Position numbers and translations under genes: made by a program. DNA of 54,873 nt, from positions 1 through 54,873 of the forward strand of contig JACTNA010000011.1 in NCBI GenBank assembly GCA_014584315.1, written 5' to 3'. Of the stretch, positions 33,939-45,344 are shown one piece after another. How positions within the stretch are numbered: the stretch's first letter is position 1; the number at the start of each line of letters is the position of its first letter. This DNA is from Planctomycetota bacterium. Lineage in GTDB: Bacteria > Planctomycetota > Phycisphaerae > Phycisphaerales > UBA1924. The notes beneath the pieces were generated by a model. It made no database searches. It saw nothing but the letters and a program-made list of their open reading frames with translations, and was not told where the DNA came from.

Positions 33939-36900
33939 TCCGGCAGGCGGTCGCTCAGCCCGTGACGGTGGTGGTGTGCGTGCTGCTGGTGCTGCTGGCG
34001 GGCGTGGTCTCCGTGCGCCGCATCCCGGTGCAGTTGACCCCCAACGTGGACGACACCGTGATCGCCGTGACCACGTTCTGGGAGGGGGCCAGCCCGGACG
34101 AGATCGAGCGCGAGATCGTCGAGCGGCAGGAGGAGAAACTCCAGGGCCTGACCAACCTGCGCTCCATGACGAGCGAGAGCCAGCAGAGCCAGGGGCGGAT
34201 CCGGCTGGAGTTCGCGGTGGGGACGCCGAAGGAAGTCGCGCTGCGGGAGGTGAGCGACAAGTTGCGCGAGGTGTCGCGCTACCCGCAGAACGCCGACGAG
34301 CCGGTGGTGCAGGCGACGGACCCGGACAACCGCGACTACATCGCGTGGATCATCTTCTCGACCACCGACCCGACGCTCGACGTCCGCACGCTGCAGGACT
34401 TCGCCGAGGACAACATCAAGCCCGTGCTGGAGCGCGTGGAGGGCGTGTCGGAAGTCAACGTGCTGGGCGGGCGCGAGCGCGAGACGCAGGTGCGCTTCGA
34501 CGCGGTCCGGCTGGCGCAGCACGGGGTCACGCCGGCGCAACTGGTCGCCGCTCTGGAGGGGACGAACAGGAACGTCTCCGCGGGCGAGGTCTACGACTCC
34601 AAGTCGAGCGTGCGCGTGCGGACGGTCAGCCAGTACACGACGGCGCGGGAGGTCGAGGAGACGGTCATCGCGCAGACGCCCGCGGGGCCGGTCCGGGTGC
34701 GCGACGTGGCGGATGTCGTGGAGACGTACAAGAAGCCGCGGCGCTTCGTGCGCTCGCGCGGCGAGCCGGTCATCGCCATCAACGCGCAACGCGAGCCCGG
34801 CTCGAACGTCATGCAGGTGATGGCCGGCGTGCGCGGGGCGATCGACCGGCTCAACGCCCCGGGAGGCACGCTCGACGCCAAGGCGCGCAGCATGGGCCTG
34901 GACGGGACCCTGCGCCTCCGGCAGGTGTACGACCAGACGGTCTACATCGAGCAGGCGCTGTCGCTCGTGCGGAGCAACCTGTGGCTCGGCGGGTCGCTCG
35001 CCGTGCTCGTGCTGCTGCTCTTCCTGCGCTCGCCGCGGCCCGTGATCATCGTCGCGCTGGCGATCCCGATCTCGGTGATCGGTGCGGTGGTGGCGATGGT
35101 CGCGCTGGGCCGATCGCTGAACGTGGTGAGCCTCGCGGGCATGGCGTTCGCCACCGGAATGGTCGTGGACAACGCGATCGTCGTGATCGAGAACATCTAT
35201 CGGCACCTGGAGATGGGCAAGTCCCCGCTCCGTGCCGCGGTGGACGGCGCCCAGGAGGTGTGGGGTGCGGTGCTCGCCGCGACCCTGACGACGATCTTCG
35301 TCTTCGTGCCCGTGCTGCTCATCCGCGAGGAGGCGGGCCAGTTGTTCCGCGACATCTCCCTGGCGATCTGCGCCGCGGTGGGGCTGAGCCTCCTGGTGTC
35401 GGTGTCCGTGATCCCGACCGCGGCCGCCCGCGCGCTGCGCCCCGTGCGGGCGCGCGAGGCGAAGCCACGGGCGCGCCCCGCGGGTCGCGTGCGACGCGCC
35501 TGGCGGGCGGTCGTGGCGGGCGTGCACAGGGCGGGGGCCGCGCTGCACGCGATCCCGGGCCTGATCGGCCGACTGACGTACGCGCTGCTGGGGAGCGTGA
35601 TCGCCCGGGTGGCGGTCGTGGCGGGGCTGACCGCAGCCTCGATCGTCGGGAGCCTCGCCCTGATGCCGCCCGCGGACTACCTGCCGACCGGCAACCGGAA
35701 CCTCGTCTTCGGGCTACTCATCCCGCCGCCGGGGTACAACCTCGAGCAGCAGGATCGCCTGGCGGACCGCATCGAACGGGTCGTGCGGCCGTTCTGGGAG
35801 GCGTCGGGCACCGACGAGCGTGCGCGCGCGTTGCAGGCAGCGCTGCCTTCGGTGCCCGTGTTCGATTGGGCGCGGGGGGGGCCGGGCGAGCCGATCGTGC
35901 CCCCGACCTTGAACAACTACTTCCTTGTCTCGATCGACGGGACGATGTTCCACGGCGGGATCTCGGACGACGACCGTCGCGTGGTGGACCTCATCCCGCT
36001 CTTCCAGCACGCGACGCGGCAGGAGGCCCTGCCCGGCGTCTTCGCGTTCGCGTTCCAGGTGCCGCTCTTCCGTCTCGGAGGCTCGACGGGTTCGGCGATC
36101 AAGATCGACTTCTCGGGGGACGACCTGCGCGCGGTGTCGGACTCGGCCGGGGCCGCGCTGGGTGCGCTGTTCGGGAAGTACGGGCCGGGTGTCGTCCAGC
36201 CCAGCCCGTCGAACTTCAACGTCTTCGGGCCGGAGATCCGCGTCCGCCCCAGGTTGCGCGAACTGGCGGACGTGGGGATGACGCCGGCGGACCTCGCCCT
36301 CGCGATCCAGGCGGCAGGGGACGGGGCGATCGTCGGGGAGTATCGGCTCGGCAGCGACACGATCGACCTGAAGGTGATCCTCGCCGAGGCGGTCGATCGG
36401 AAACTGCTCGAAGGCATGGAGGACGTGCCGGTGGCGACGCCGACGGGGCACGTCGTGCCGCTCTCGAGCGTGGCGGACTTCGAGCGCACGGTCGCCCCTC
36501 CGCAGATCAACCACGTCGGTCGGCAGCGCTCCGTGACGCTGCAGTTCACCCCGCCCCCCGGCCTGCCGCTCGAGCAGGCCGTGGACGAGATCGAGACGCT
36601 GCTCGCGGACATGCGCGCCGACGGGCGCATCGCGCCGGGCGTCGCGACGGGGTACGCCGGGTCGGCGAGCAAGCTGCGGGCGGTCCAGAGCGCGCTGCTG
36701 GGCGACGGCACGCTGCTGGGCGCGCTGGAGAGTTCCCTGGTGCTCGCGCTGGCGACCGTCTACCTCCTCATGTGCATCCTGTTCCAGAGCTTCCTCCGCC
36801 CGCTGGTGATCATGTTCAGCGTGCCGCTGGCGACGCTCGGGGGCTTCGCCGCGCTGGCGCTGGTGCACTCCTGGAGCGTGAACGACCGGTACCTGCCCGT

Positions 36901-37339
36901 GCAGTCGATGGACGTGCTGACGATGCTCGGTTTCATCATCCTCATCGGCGTCGTGGTGAACAACGCGATCCTCATCGTGCACCAGTCGCTGAACTTCATG
37001 CGCGGGAGCGAGGACGCGCCGGCGATGGAGCCGCGCCGGGCGATCGCCGAGGCGGTGAAGTCGCGCGTGCGCCCGATCTTCATGGGCACGCTGACCTCGG
37101 TCGGCGGGATGGCGCCGCTCGTGCTGATGCCGGGCTCGGGGTCGGAGTTGTACCGAGGGCTGGGGAGCGTCGTGGTGGGCGGGCTGCTCGTCTCGACGGT
37201 GTTCACGCTGGTGCTCGTGCCGATGCTCTTCAGCCTGCTGACGGACGCGCAGGTCGCCATGGCGCGGGTGCGGGAGGAGCGGGGGAAGGGGGCCGCGCCC
37301 GTCGGCCTCGGGCCGGCGATGAGTCCGAGGAAGGATTGA
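33935..37339 (+). CDS. RND-family efflux permease (inner-membrane pump)
   Basis: The 1134-residue protein has the RND layout: helix 1 (VTVVVCVLLVLLAGVVSVRR), a large periplasmic loop, helices 2-6 (about 345-495), a cytosolic stretch rich in Arg/Ala (about 505-530), helix 7, the second loop and helices 8-12. Helix 4 carries GMVVDNAIVVIEN, so the second Asp of the proton relay seen in AcrB is Asn, as in several other RND branches. The start is GTG, overlapping the adaptor gene. The substrate (drug, metal or lipid) cannot be told from sequence; the AcrB-like loop sizes favour a hydrophobic compound exporter over the CusA/CzcA metal group. Confidence 0.9.
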   Translation: MIRQAVAQPVTVVVCVLLVLLAGVVSVRRIPVQLTPNVDDTVIAVTTFWEGASPDEIEREIVERQEEKLQGLTNLRSMTSESQQSQGRIRLEFAVGTPKEVALREVSDKLREVSRYPQNADEPVVQATDPDNRDYIAWIIFSTTDPTLDVRTLQDFAEDNIKPVLERVEGVSEVNVLGGRERETQVRFDAVRLAQHGVTPAQLVAALEGTNRNVSAGEVYDSKSSVRVRTVSQYTTAREVEETVIAQTPAGPVRVRDVADVVETYKKPRRFVRSRGEPVIAINAQREPGSNVMQVMAGVRGAIDRLNAPGGTLDAKARSMGLDGTLRLRQVYDQTVYIEQALSLVRSNLWLGGSLAVLVLLLFLRSPRPVIIVALAIPISVIGAVVAMVALGRSLNVVSLAGMAFATGMVVDNAIVVIENIYRHLEMGKSPLRAAVDGAQEVWGAVLAATLTTIFVFVPVLLIREEAGQLFRDISLAICAAVGLSLLVSVSVIPTAAARALRPVRAREAKPRARPAGRVRRAWRAVVAGVHRAGAALHAIPGLIGRLTYALLGSVIARVAVVAGLTAASIVGSLALMPPADYLPTGNRNLVFGLLIPPPGYNLEQQDRLADRIERVVRPFWEASGTDERARALQAALPSVPVFDWARGGPGEPIVPPTLNNYFLVSIDGTMFHGGISDDDRRVVDLIPLFQHATRQEALPGVFAFAFQVPLFRLGGSTGSAIKIDFSGDDLRAVSDSAGAALGALFGKYGPGVVQPSPSNFNVFGPEIRVRPRLRELADVGMTPADLALAIQAAGDGAIVGEYRLGSDTIDLKVILAEAVDRKLLEGMEDVPVATPTGHVVPLSSVADFERTVAPPQINHVGRQRSVTLQFTPPPGLPLEQAVDEIETLLADMRADGRIAPGVATGYAGSASKLRAVQSALLGDGTLLGALESSLVLALATVYLLMCILFQSFLRPLVIMFSVPLATLGGFAALALVHSWSVNDRYLPVQSMDVLTMLGFIILIGVVVNNAILIVHQSLNFMRGSEDAPAMEPRRAIAEAVKSRVRPIFMGTLTSVGGMAPLVLMPGSGSELYRGLGSVVVGGLLVSTVFTLVLVPMLFSLLTDAQVAMARVREERGKGAAPVGLGPAMSPRKD

Positions 37340-37540
37340 GGCGGAGAGACGGAACCCGGTGCGCTTCCACGCTCACGCACCACCGGCTCCGCGGGCGATT
37401 CCGTGGCTATCGGGCGTTGAGGCGGGCGCCGGGGATCGGCTGGCGGGCGTGTGTGGGTCGTGCGGGGGCGGTTATGGCGAGCCGATTGGAGGGGTGAACT
37501 GCCCGAGTGAGGCGGTCGATGAGTTCGGTGGAGGTGCCGC

Positions 37541-37900
37541 ATGGCCCAGCCGAACCCTGCCTGGGGCGCGTCGCCCCCGTTGCCCAGCCTGTACGCGAAC
37601 GACCCCTCGATGAAAGACGTTGTCGAGGAGTTCATCGGGGACATCCCCGAGCGCGTGCGGAGCATCCGCGCCGCGTTCGAGTCCGGGAACCGGGTGGACC
37701 TGACGCGGCTCGCCCATCAGTTGCGCGGCGCGGGGGCCGGGTACGGGTATCCCGCGCTGACGTCGGCGGCCGGCGCACTCGAGGACCAGTTGCGCGCACT
37801 GTCAAGCGATGGCGCGCTGTCGGCCGTGGCGCAGGAGGTCGACGAACTGATCATGCTCTGCGAGCGGGCATCGCGAGGGGGAAGGAACGGCTCGGACTGA
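37541..37900 (+). CDS. Histidine phosphotransfer (Hpt) domain protein
   Basis: A single Hpt four-helix domain of 119 residues, with the phospho-accepting His59 in LTRLAHQLRGAGAGYGYPAL, which matches the consensus HxLKG. It should relay phosphate between a hybrid sensor kinase and a response regulator. GGAGGTG lies just upstream of the ATG at 37541. The gene after it, 52 bases downstream, is a receiver-GGDEF protein and is the likely phosphate partner; no sensor kinase is in the window. Confidence 0.85.
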   Translation: MAQPNPAWGASPPLPSLYANDPSMKDVVEEFIGDIPERVRSIRAAFESGNRVDLTRLAHQLRGAGAGYGYPALTSAAGALEDQLRALSSDGALSAVAQEVDELIMLCERASRGGRNGSD

Positions 37901-37952
37901 GAGCGGGAACGCGGTGCATTCACAACGCGCTTGGTTGGGGGACGACGAAGCG

Positions 37953-38903
37953 ATGGAACCCGAGGCGAACAAGCACGAGGAAGCGCAGCCGGTCGCGCTG
38001 GTGATCGACGATTCGGTGGACGTCCACCGGTTGCTTCGGGCGCGCCTCAAGCCCGAGGGGCTCGAGTTGGTCCAGGCGCTGAGCGGGCCGGAGGGGCTGA
38101 CGCTCGCGGTGTCGAGGACGCCGTCCGTCGTGCTGCTGGACCTGGACATGCCCGAAATGGACGGGTTCGAGGTGCTCCGGAGCCTGAAGGAGAACCCGGC
38201 GACGCAGCACGTCCCCGTGATCGTCCTGTCGGGCCTGCAAAGCCCGCAGGACAAGGTGACGGCCTTCGACCTCGGCGCCGTCGACTACGTGACCAAGCCC
38301 TTCGACCTCACGGAACTCCGCGTGCGCGTGCGGGCCGCGCTCCGCCTGAGCCAGTTGCTCACGATGCTCTCGCAGCGGGCGCAGATCGACGGCCTGACCG
38401 GGCTGTGGAACCGGGCGCACTTCGACAAGCGCTGGCCCGACGAGGTCTCGGGGTGCGTGCGCCACGGGCGCGCGCTCTCCATGGCGATCCTGGACATGGA
38501 CCATTTCAAGTCGGTGAACGACACCTACGGCCACCCGGCCGGGGACGCGGTGATCCAGGGGATGTCGACGCTGCTCCAGCGCGAGTGCCGCCAGTCCGAC
38601 GTCGCCTGCCGCATGGGCGGCGAGGAGTTCGCCGTCGTCATGCCGGACACCAACGTCGAGGCGGCGCTCGTGCTCTGCGAGCGCATCCGCGTCGCGTTCG
38701 AGAAGCAGGTCTGGCCGCGACATCCCGAGCGCCACGTCACAACCTCGATCGGGCTTGTGGGATCGTCCGGGTCGGCGACGCTTTCGGCCGAGGAGTGGAT
38801 CGAGGCAGCAGACCAGAACCTCTACCGTGCGAAGGCGGAAGGGCGGAACCGCGTCGTGGCGACGGACGTGACGCCCAGGGCGAGACTCGCCCAGGCGGGG
38901 TGA
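37953..38903 (+). CDS. Response regulator with GGDEF diguanylate cyclase domain
   Basis: Residues 12-130 are a receiver domain: acidic pair Asp19/Asp20, phospho-Asp63 in LLDLDMPEMDGFEV, and Lys115 in DYVTKPFDL. Residues 145-305 are a diguanylate cyclase that makes c-di-GMP from two GTP: DGLTGLWNRAHF, the metal Asp in LDMDHFKSVNDTYGH, and the active-site GGEEF. Five residues before it lies RQSD, a product-inhibition I-site (RxxD), so feedback control is expected. PleD/WspR-like architecture. The ATG at 37953 gives 316 residues; a GTG at 37914 would add 13. It probably forms a pathway with the Hpt protein just upstream. Confidence 0.93.
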   Translation: MEPEANKHEEAQPVALVIDDSVDVHRLLRARLKPEGLELVQALSGPEGLTLAVSRTPSVVLLDLDMPEMDGFEVLRSLKENPATQHVPVIVLSGLQSPQDKVTAFDLGAVDYVTKPFDLTELRVRVRAALRLSQLLTMLSQRAQIDGLTGLWNRAHFDKRWPDEVSGCVRHGRALSMAILDMDHFKSVNDTYGHPAGDAVIQGMSTLLQRECRQSDVACRMGGEEFAVVMPDTNVEAALVLCERIRVAFEKQVWPRHPERHVTTSIGLVGSSGSATLSAEEWIEAADQNLYRAKAEGRNRVVATDVTPRARLAQAG

Positions 38904-38919
38904 GGACCAACCGCAGCGA

Positions 38920-39570
38920 TCAGAACGGGAACGAGACACCCGCGTAGAACATGGGCGCATCGCGCGAGGGGTTCTCGTCCTGGCCGTTGACGCGGGCGTT
39001 CGAGATGTGGTGCCAGCGGACGCCGAGGATGAGCCGTGCGCCGTCGTCGGTGATCCGCCGCGTGACGCCCGCGCCGGCACGCGGCATGAGGTTGACGTGG
39101 GTGCCGCCCTGAGGGACGTCGTCGGTCGCGAACAGAAGACCGATGCCGGCGTCGGCGTAGACCGTCCAGGCGAGGTCCTCGGACTTCAGGAAGTGCCAGC
39201 GGAACACCAGGTTCGGGTTCAAACCGAACGCGTCGTCGTGCGGCTGGTTGTGGTACCAACCGCCGAGCTCCAGCATGAACTCAACGTCGTCGACGAGGAA
39301 CTTGCTCCAGGCGAGGTGGGCATTGAAGTCGGTGTTGTCGGAGAAGTCCGGCGCGACGCCCCCGCCGACGGTCAACCACGTCGAGCCGGCGCGGGTGAAC
39401 TCGCCCGGGTCACGCCACCATGACCCGGTCGGCGCATCCGAGGCGCCCGCCTCGGGCCGGAACTCGACGCGGGCGGGTGCGGCGGACAGGCGGTAGGCGT
39501 CCCCGCCCGCAAGCGCGGACGCGCAGACGCACAGGGCAAGGGTGACGGCAAGGGCATGGGGTGCGGTCAT
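38920..39570 (-). CDS. PagL-like outer-membrane acyloxyacyl hydrolase
   Basis: A signal peptide (MTAPHALAVTLALCVCASALAG) is followed by a beta-barrel of about 190 residues ending in the aromatic pattern MFYAGVSFPF typical of outer-membrane proteins. The segment GVRWHHISNARVNGQDENPS has the His and Ser arrangement (H-x-S-N-A) of PagL, which removes the 3-acyl chain of lipid A. The start at 39568-39570 was chosen because it gives a good signal sequence; it overlaps the stop of the ketopantoate-reductase gene by four bases. It could alternatively be a general OmpW-like barrel, since only the His/Ser motif supports the enzyme call. Confidence 0.65.
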   Translation of the reverse strand: MTAPHALAVTLALCVCASALAGGDAYRLSAAPARVEFRPEAGASDAPTGSWWRDPGEFTRAGSTWLTVGGGVAPDFSDNTDFNAHLAWSKFLVDDVEFMLELGGWYHNQPHDDAFGLNPNLVFRWHFLKSEDLAWTVYADAGIGLLFATDDVPQGGTHVNLMPRAGAGVTRRITDDGARLILGVRWHHISNARVNGQDENPSRDAPMFYAGVSFPF

Positions 39571-40589
39571 GGTGGGGAGGGTAGCGTCGGCGGGGCGTGC
39601 TCGGCGTCGTGGTACACCTTCCAATCAAACGTCTCGATGAGGGCGTTGATGATCTCGTGCGTGGGGGTCGGCACCCCCACACGCCGCGCGTGCTCGATGA
39701 TCTGCCGATTGAGTTGCCCGACCTCGCTCTCACGACCGAGGCGGACGTCCTCGACCATGCTGGGAACATGGTCGCTGGCCCGCCTGAGAAGCACGCGGGC
39801 CGCCGCGAGGTACTCGTCGCCGAGGGGGAGTCCCTCGGCGCGGGCGACGGCCGCCCCCTCGGCGAGGAGGCGTTCCACGATCACCGATGCCGGCGAGTCG
39901 AGCACCGGCCCGATGCCCGCGTTCACGAGCGCGGCGACGGGGTTCATCGCGGCGTTCACCACCGCCTTCTCCCAGACCCGACGCTCGATCGCCGGCTCGT
40001 AGGCCGTCTCGAGGCCCGCCCGGCTCAGCAAGGCGGCGATCGCGCGGCAGACAGGCTCGTGCGTCGGCTCGATGGAGCCGATGGCGTGCGGCGGGGCGTT
40101 CAGCGTGATGCGCACTTCGCCCGTCGCGGGGTGCATCGTCGCGCCGAAACCCAGCACCATGCGCAGCACGCCCGGATGGGCGAGCAGGTCCATCAGTTGC
40201 CGCCCAGGCTCGATGCCGTTCTGGTAACTCACCACGAACAGGCCCGCGGGCTGGTCGGCCAGGCGCGGCAGCAGCGGGCGCAGGTCAGCCGCCACGCCGG
40301 GGATCGCGGTCGTCTTCGTGGCGACGAAGATCGCGCTCGCCCCGCCGATGGACACGAGGTCGTCCAGTCGGCGCACGACGATCGGCGAGGCCCGGCCCTC
40401 GATCAGGCCGGTCGTGCGCGCGCCGTCCCGCACCAGTTGCGCCGCTCGCTCGGGGTTCCGCGCCACGACCACCACGGGCACCACCCGCCCGAGGATCGCG
40501 GCCAGGCTCGTGCCCATCGCGCCCGCGCCGACAATGGCGATGCGGCGGGGTTCCCAGCGGGCAGGATCGGGTTGGACGGGGGCGGGCAT
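39567..40589 (-). CDS. panE: 2-dehydropantoate 2-reductase
   Basis: The enzyme reduces ketopantoate to pantoate with NADPH for coenzyme A synthesis. The NADPH-binding motif RIAIVGAGAMGTSLAAILG is at about 16-34. The conserved lysine in FVATKTTAI, the YQNG segment near 126, and the C-terminal catalytic region (WEKAVVNAAMNPVAALVN, Lys about 206, and the later SMVEDVRLGRESEV) complete the ApbA/PanE pattern. Length (340 aa) is slightly long owing to a short proline-rich start and end. It overlaps the barrel-protein gene and has a -10-like TATACT only nine bases upstream of the ATG. Confidence 0.88.
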   Translation of the reverse strand: MPAPVQPDPARWEPRRIAIVGAGAMGTSLAAILGRVVPVVVVARNPERAAQLVRDGARTTGLIEGRASPIVVRRLDDLVSIGGASAIFVATKTTAIPGVAADLRPLLPRLADQPAGLFVVSYQNGIEPGRQLMDLLAHPGVLRMVLGFGATMHPATGEVRITLNAPPHAIGSIEPTHEPVCRAIAALLSRAGLETAYEPAIERRVWEKAVVNAAMNPVAALVNAGIGPVLDSPASVIVERLLAEGAAVARAEGLPLGDEYLAAARVLLRRASDHVPSMVEDVRLGRESEVGQLNRQIIEHARRVGVPTPTHEIINALIETFDWKVYHDAEHAPPTLPSPP

Positions 40590-40597
40590 TTCGGATA

Positions 40598-40603
40598 AGT
40601 ATA
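40598..40603 (-). promoter_or_regulatory. Possible -10 element (TATACT) of panE, leaderless
   Basis: On the minus strand TATACT lies nine bases before the panE ATG (40587-40589), so transcription would begin at about the start codon. The A/T-rich stretch 40594-40612 stands out in the GC-rich context. No good -35 is visible at 17 bases, so this is tentative. Confidence 0.35.
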
Positions 40604-40690
40604 TCGACTATTCCCGCCTCGGGCTACTGTGGACGGGGCCGGGCGGCGAGTGGACGATGGATCAGGCCGGGGCAGGAAGCGGGGTGCCGG

Positions 40691-41380
40691 ATGGATGATG
40701 CATGGTCGCTGGATGGGCTGGAGGGCGGGCTGCCGGATGCACTGCCGACCTCGCCGATGCCGATGTTCCGGGCGTGGTTCGACGAGGGACTGCAAGCAAA
40801 GGCGACGCCGAACCCCGACGCGATGGCGCTGGCGACCCTCGGCGCGGGCGGGCCTTCCTCTCGCGTGGTGCTCTGCCGCGGCATCAGCGTCGAGGACGGG
40901 TACCTCGTCTTCTTCACGAACTACCAAAGCCGCAAGGGGCGGGAGTTGGAGGCGAGCGGGCGGGCCGCGGCGGTCTTCCACTGGGACCACGCGCAGCGCC
41001 AGGCCCGGGTTGAGGGCGTGGCGGTGCGCTCGCCGGCGGAGGAGAGCGACGCCTACTTCCGGCGCAGGCCGCTGCTCTCACGCCTCGGCGCGTGGGCGAG
41101 CGAGCAGAGCCGCCCGATGGCCTCGCGTGCGGAGTTGCTGGAGCGGACGCAGGAGGTGATGGAGCGGTTCGGCGTGACGCCGATGCACCTGCTCGGCGAG
41201 GGGGAGGACGTGGAGATTCCTCGCCCTCCGCACTGGGGCGGGTTCCGCCTGTGGGCGACCAGCGTCGAGTTGTGGGTCGGCGGCGACGGCCGCCTGCACG
41301 ACCGGGCCGTCTGGAGACGCGAGGTCGGCGACCCGCCGCACGGGGGGGGGGCATGGGAGGCGACGCGACTGTTCCCGTGA
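40691..41380 (+). CDS. pdxH: Pyridoxamine 5'-phosphate oxidase
   Basis: The FMN enzyme oxidises pyridoxine or pyridoxamine 5'-phosphate to pyridoxal 5'-phosphate. The FMN/substrate regions are in order: NPDAMALATL, SSRVVLCRGISVEDGYLVFF, FTNYQSRKGRELE and, near the C-terminus, the conserved PPHWGGFRLW followed by VELWVGGDGRLHDR. Length (229 aa) is normal. It is monocistronic and divergent from panE across a 101-base A/T-richer gap. The catalytic Arg of the C-terminal RLHDR motif is present. Confidence 0.93.
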   Translation: MDDAWSLDGLEGGLPDALPTSPMPMFRAWFDEGLQAKATPNPDAMALATLGAGGPSSRVVLCRGISVEDGYLVFFTNYQSRKGRELEASGRAAAVFHWDHAQRQARVEGVAVRSPAEESDAYFRRRPLLSRLGAWASEQSRPMASRAELLERTQEVMERFGVTPMHLLGEGEDVEIPRPPHWGGFRLWATSVELWVGGDGRLHDRAVWRREVGDPPHGGGAWEATRLFP

Positions 41381-41417
41381 TGCGCCATCCCGAGTTCCAC
41401 GCGATCAGCAGGCTCCG

Positions 41418-43310
<1,893 letters not shown>

Positions 43311-43409
43311 GGCGGAGGAGTCTATCGGCGGGGAAGCGAAGGGTGACGGCGTGACGGCGTGAGCGGTCCGGTGTCTGCCGCTCGCCCGCTGGTACTCTAC
43401 AGTTGAGCG

Positions 43410-45317
43410 ATGGCGAGCGTGAACGAGCAGGTCGGGGCGGCGGCGCGCGGGGGGGAGCGGTCCCGTGTGAGCCATGCGCCGGAGGTGGACGCCGAGCGGG
43501 CGCCCGCGGGCGCGCTGCTCATGGAGATCGGCTGGGAAGTCTGCAACCCGATCGGTGGCATCTACCAGGTGCTGCGGTCGAAGGCGCCGACGATGGCGCA
43601 GCGGTGGGGGAACCGCTACATGGTCGTCGGGCCGTACATGGGGGCGCGGTCCGCGCTGGAGGTCGAGCCGCGCCGCGCGACGGGGTGGATGGGGCGCGTG
43701 CTGGACGAGTTGCGGGCGGAGGGGCTGGAGGCGCACCACGGTCGGTGGCTGGTGCCGGGGAGGCCCCGGGTCGTGCTGCTGGAGCACGCGCTCACGGGGA
43801 CCAAACTGGACGCCGTGAAATACCGGCTGTGGGCCGAGCACGGGATCGAGTCGCCCGGGAACGACGAGTTGGTGGACGGCGTCGTCGGGTTCGCGGAGGC
43901 GGTGCGGAAGCTCCTGGCCGTCATGTGCCGCGTGTGGGTGCGGGACTCCGGCGGGGGGCAGGGGCAACGTCGGCTGCTGGCGCACATGCACGAGTGGCTG
44001 GGGGGGCTGGCGATCCCGTTCGTCCGCCGCGAGCAACTGCCGGTGAGCCTCGTGTTCACCACCCACGCGACGCTGCTCGGCCGGTACATCGCGACGAGCG
44101 ACGCGGACTTCTACCGGCGCCTGGCGACGATCGACCACGAGGCGGAGGCACGCCGCTACGGCATCCGGGCGCAGCACCACTACGAGCGGGCTGCCGCCCA
44201 CGGATCGCACGTCTTCACCACTATCTCGCCGATCACCGCCGAGGAGTGCGGCGCGCTCCTGGGACGCAAGCCGGACCTGGTGCTGCCCAACGGCCTGAAC
44301 GTCGAGCAGTACAGCGTGGGGCACGAGTTCCAGACCATGCACGCGCAGTTCAAGGACCGCATCCACCAGTTCGTGATGGGCCACTTCTTCCCCAGTTACG
44401 CCTTCGACCTGGACAAGACGCTCTACTTCTTCAGCAGCGGGCGGTTCGAGCCGCGCAACAAGGGGTTCGACCTCTGCCTCGACGCCTGCGCCCGGCTGAA
44501 CGCGGAGTTGCGCCGACGCGGCAGCGACGTGACGGTGGTGTTCTTCATCATCACCCGGCGCCCGGCCCGCTCGCTGCTGCCCGAGGCGCTCCAGAGCCGC
44601 GGCGTCCTCAGCGAGTTGCGCGAGGTCTGCGAGCACATCTCGGCCGCGCTGGGCGAGCGCATGTTCCGCGAGGCGGCCGCGGGCCGGCGCGTGATCCTGG
44701 ACTCGCTGGTGGACGAGTACTGGCGGCTGCGGATGCGGCGCACGCAGGCCGCACTGAAGACGGACAGGCTGCCCTCGGTGTTCACGCACCACATGGACGA
44801 CGCCGAGAGCGACGAGATCGTGAGGACGATCCGTCGGCTCGGGCTGCTCAACCACCCCGAGGACCGGGTGAAGGTCGTCTACCACCCGGACTTCATCAGC
44901 CCGACCAACCCGCTGTGGGGGATGGAGTACGAGCAGTTCGTGCGCGGGTGCCACCTCGGCGTCTTCCCGAGCGCGTACGAGCCGTGGGGGTACACGCCGC
45001 TGGAGTGCGTCACGATGGGCGTGCCCGCCGTCACGAGCGACCTGGCCGGGTTCGGTCGGCACGTGGCCGAGAACTTCGCGGACCACGACCGGTGGGGGCT
45101 GTGGATCCTGCCGCGCCGGGGACGCGAATACGACGAATCGGCCGACCTGCTGGCCCGCCGGATGCTCGAGTTCTGCGGCATGGACCGGCGAGCGCGGGTC
45201 GCGCTGCGGAACCAGGTGGAACAACGATCGTGGAACTTCGACTGGTCGCGGGTATCGCGGCCGTACCACGTGGCGCACGACCTCGCGCTCGCGCGGGCAC
45301 GGGCGGGCACGTACTGA
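43410..45317 (+). CDS. Glycogen synthase, GT3 (animal/fungal GSY) type
   Basis: The protein resembles eukaryotic glycogen synthase (GT3, UDP-glucose-using), not bacterial GlgA (GT5). The N-terminal motif [20 protein letters not shown] contains the GGIYQV nucleotide-sugar motif. [18 protein letters not shown] and the acceptor-region [19 protein letters not shown] follow, and the C-terminal [17 protein letters not shown] (about 519-537) is the GT3 E-x7-E signature. Length is 635 residues; the first 35 are a Gly/Ala/Arg-rich extension. The arginine cluster that binds glucose-6-phosphate in the eukaryotic enzymes is not obvious. It is followed by a debranching enzyme 27 bases on. Confidence 0.9.
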   Translation: MASVNEQVGAAARGGERSRVSHAPEVDAERAPAGALLMEIGWEVCNPIGGIYQVLRSKAPTMAQRWGNRYMVVGPYMGARSALEVEPRRATGWMGRVLDELRAEGLEAHHGRWLVPGRPRVVLLEHALTGTKLDAVKYRLWAEHGIESPGNDELVDGVVGFAEAVRKLLAVMCRVWVRDSGGGQGQRRLLAHMHEWLGGLAIPFVRREQLPVSLVFTTHATLLGRYIATSDADFYRRLATIDHEAEARRYGIRAQHHYERAAAHGSHVFTTISPITAEECGALLGRKPDLVLPNGLNVEQYSVGHEFQTMHAQFKDRIHQFVMGHFFPSYAFDLDKTLYFFSSGRFEPRNKGFDLCLDACARLNAELRRRGSDVTVVFFIITRRPARSLLPEALQSRGVLSELREVCEHISAALGERMFREAAAGRRVILDSLVDEYWRLRMRRTQAALKTDRLPSVFTHHMDDAESDEIVRTIRRLGLLNHPEDRVKVVYHPDFISPTNPLWGMEYEQFVRGCHLGVFPSAYEPWGYTPLECVTMGVPAVTSDLAGFGRHVAENFADHDRWGLWILPRRGREYDESADLLARRMLEFCGMDRRARVALRNQVEQRSWNFDWSRVSRPYHVAHDLALARARAGTY

Positions 45318-45344
45318 TCGGGCGGCCCGGGGGTTGGGGGCGGC

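Noticed and set aside
33935..37339. Loss of an RND proton-relay Asp (VDN instead of VDD in helix 4) as evidence for inactivity
   Set aside because: The VDN form is found in other RND branches, so it is not by itself unusual.
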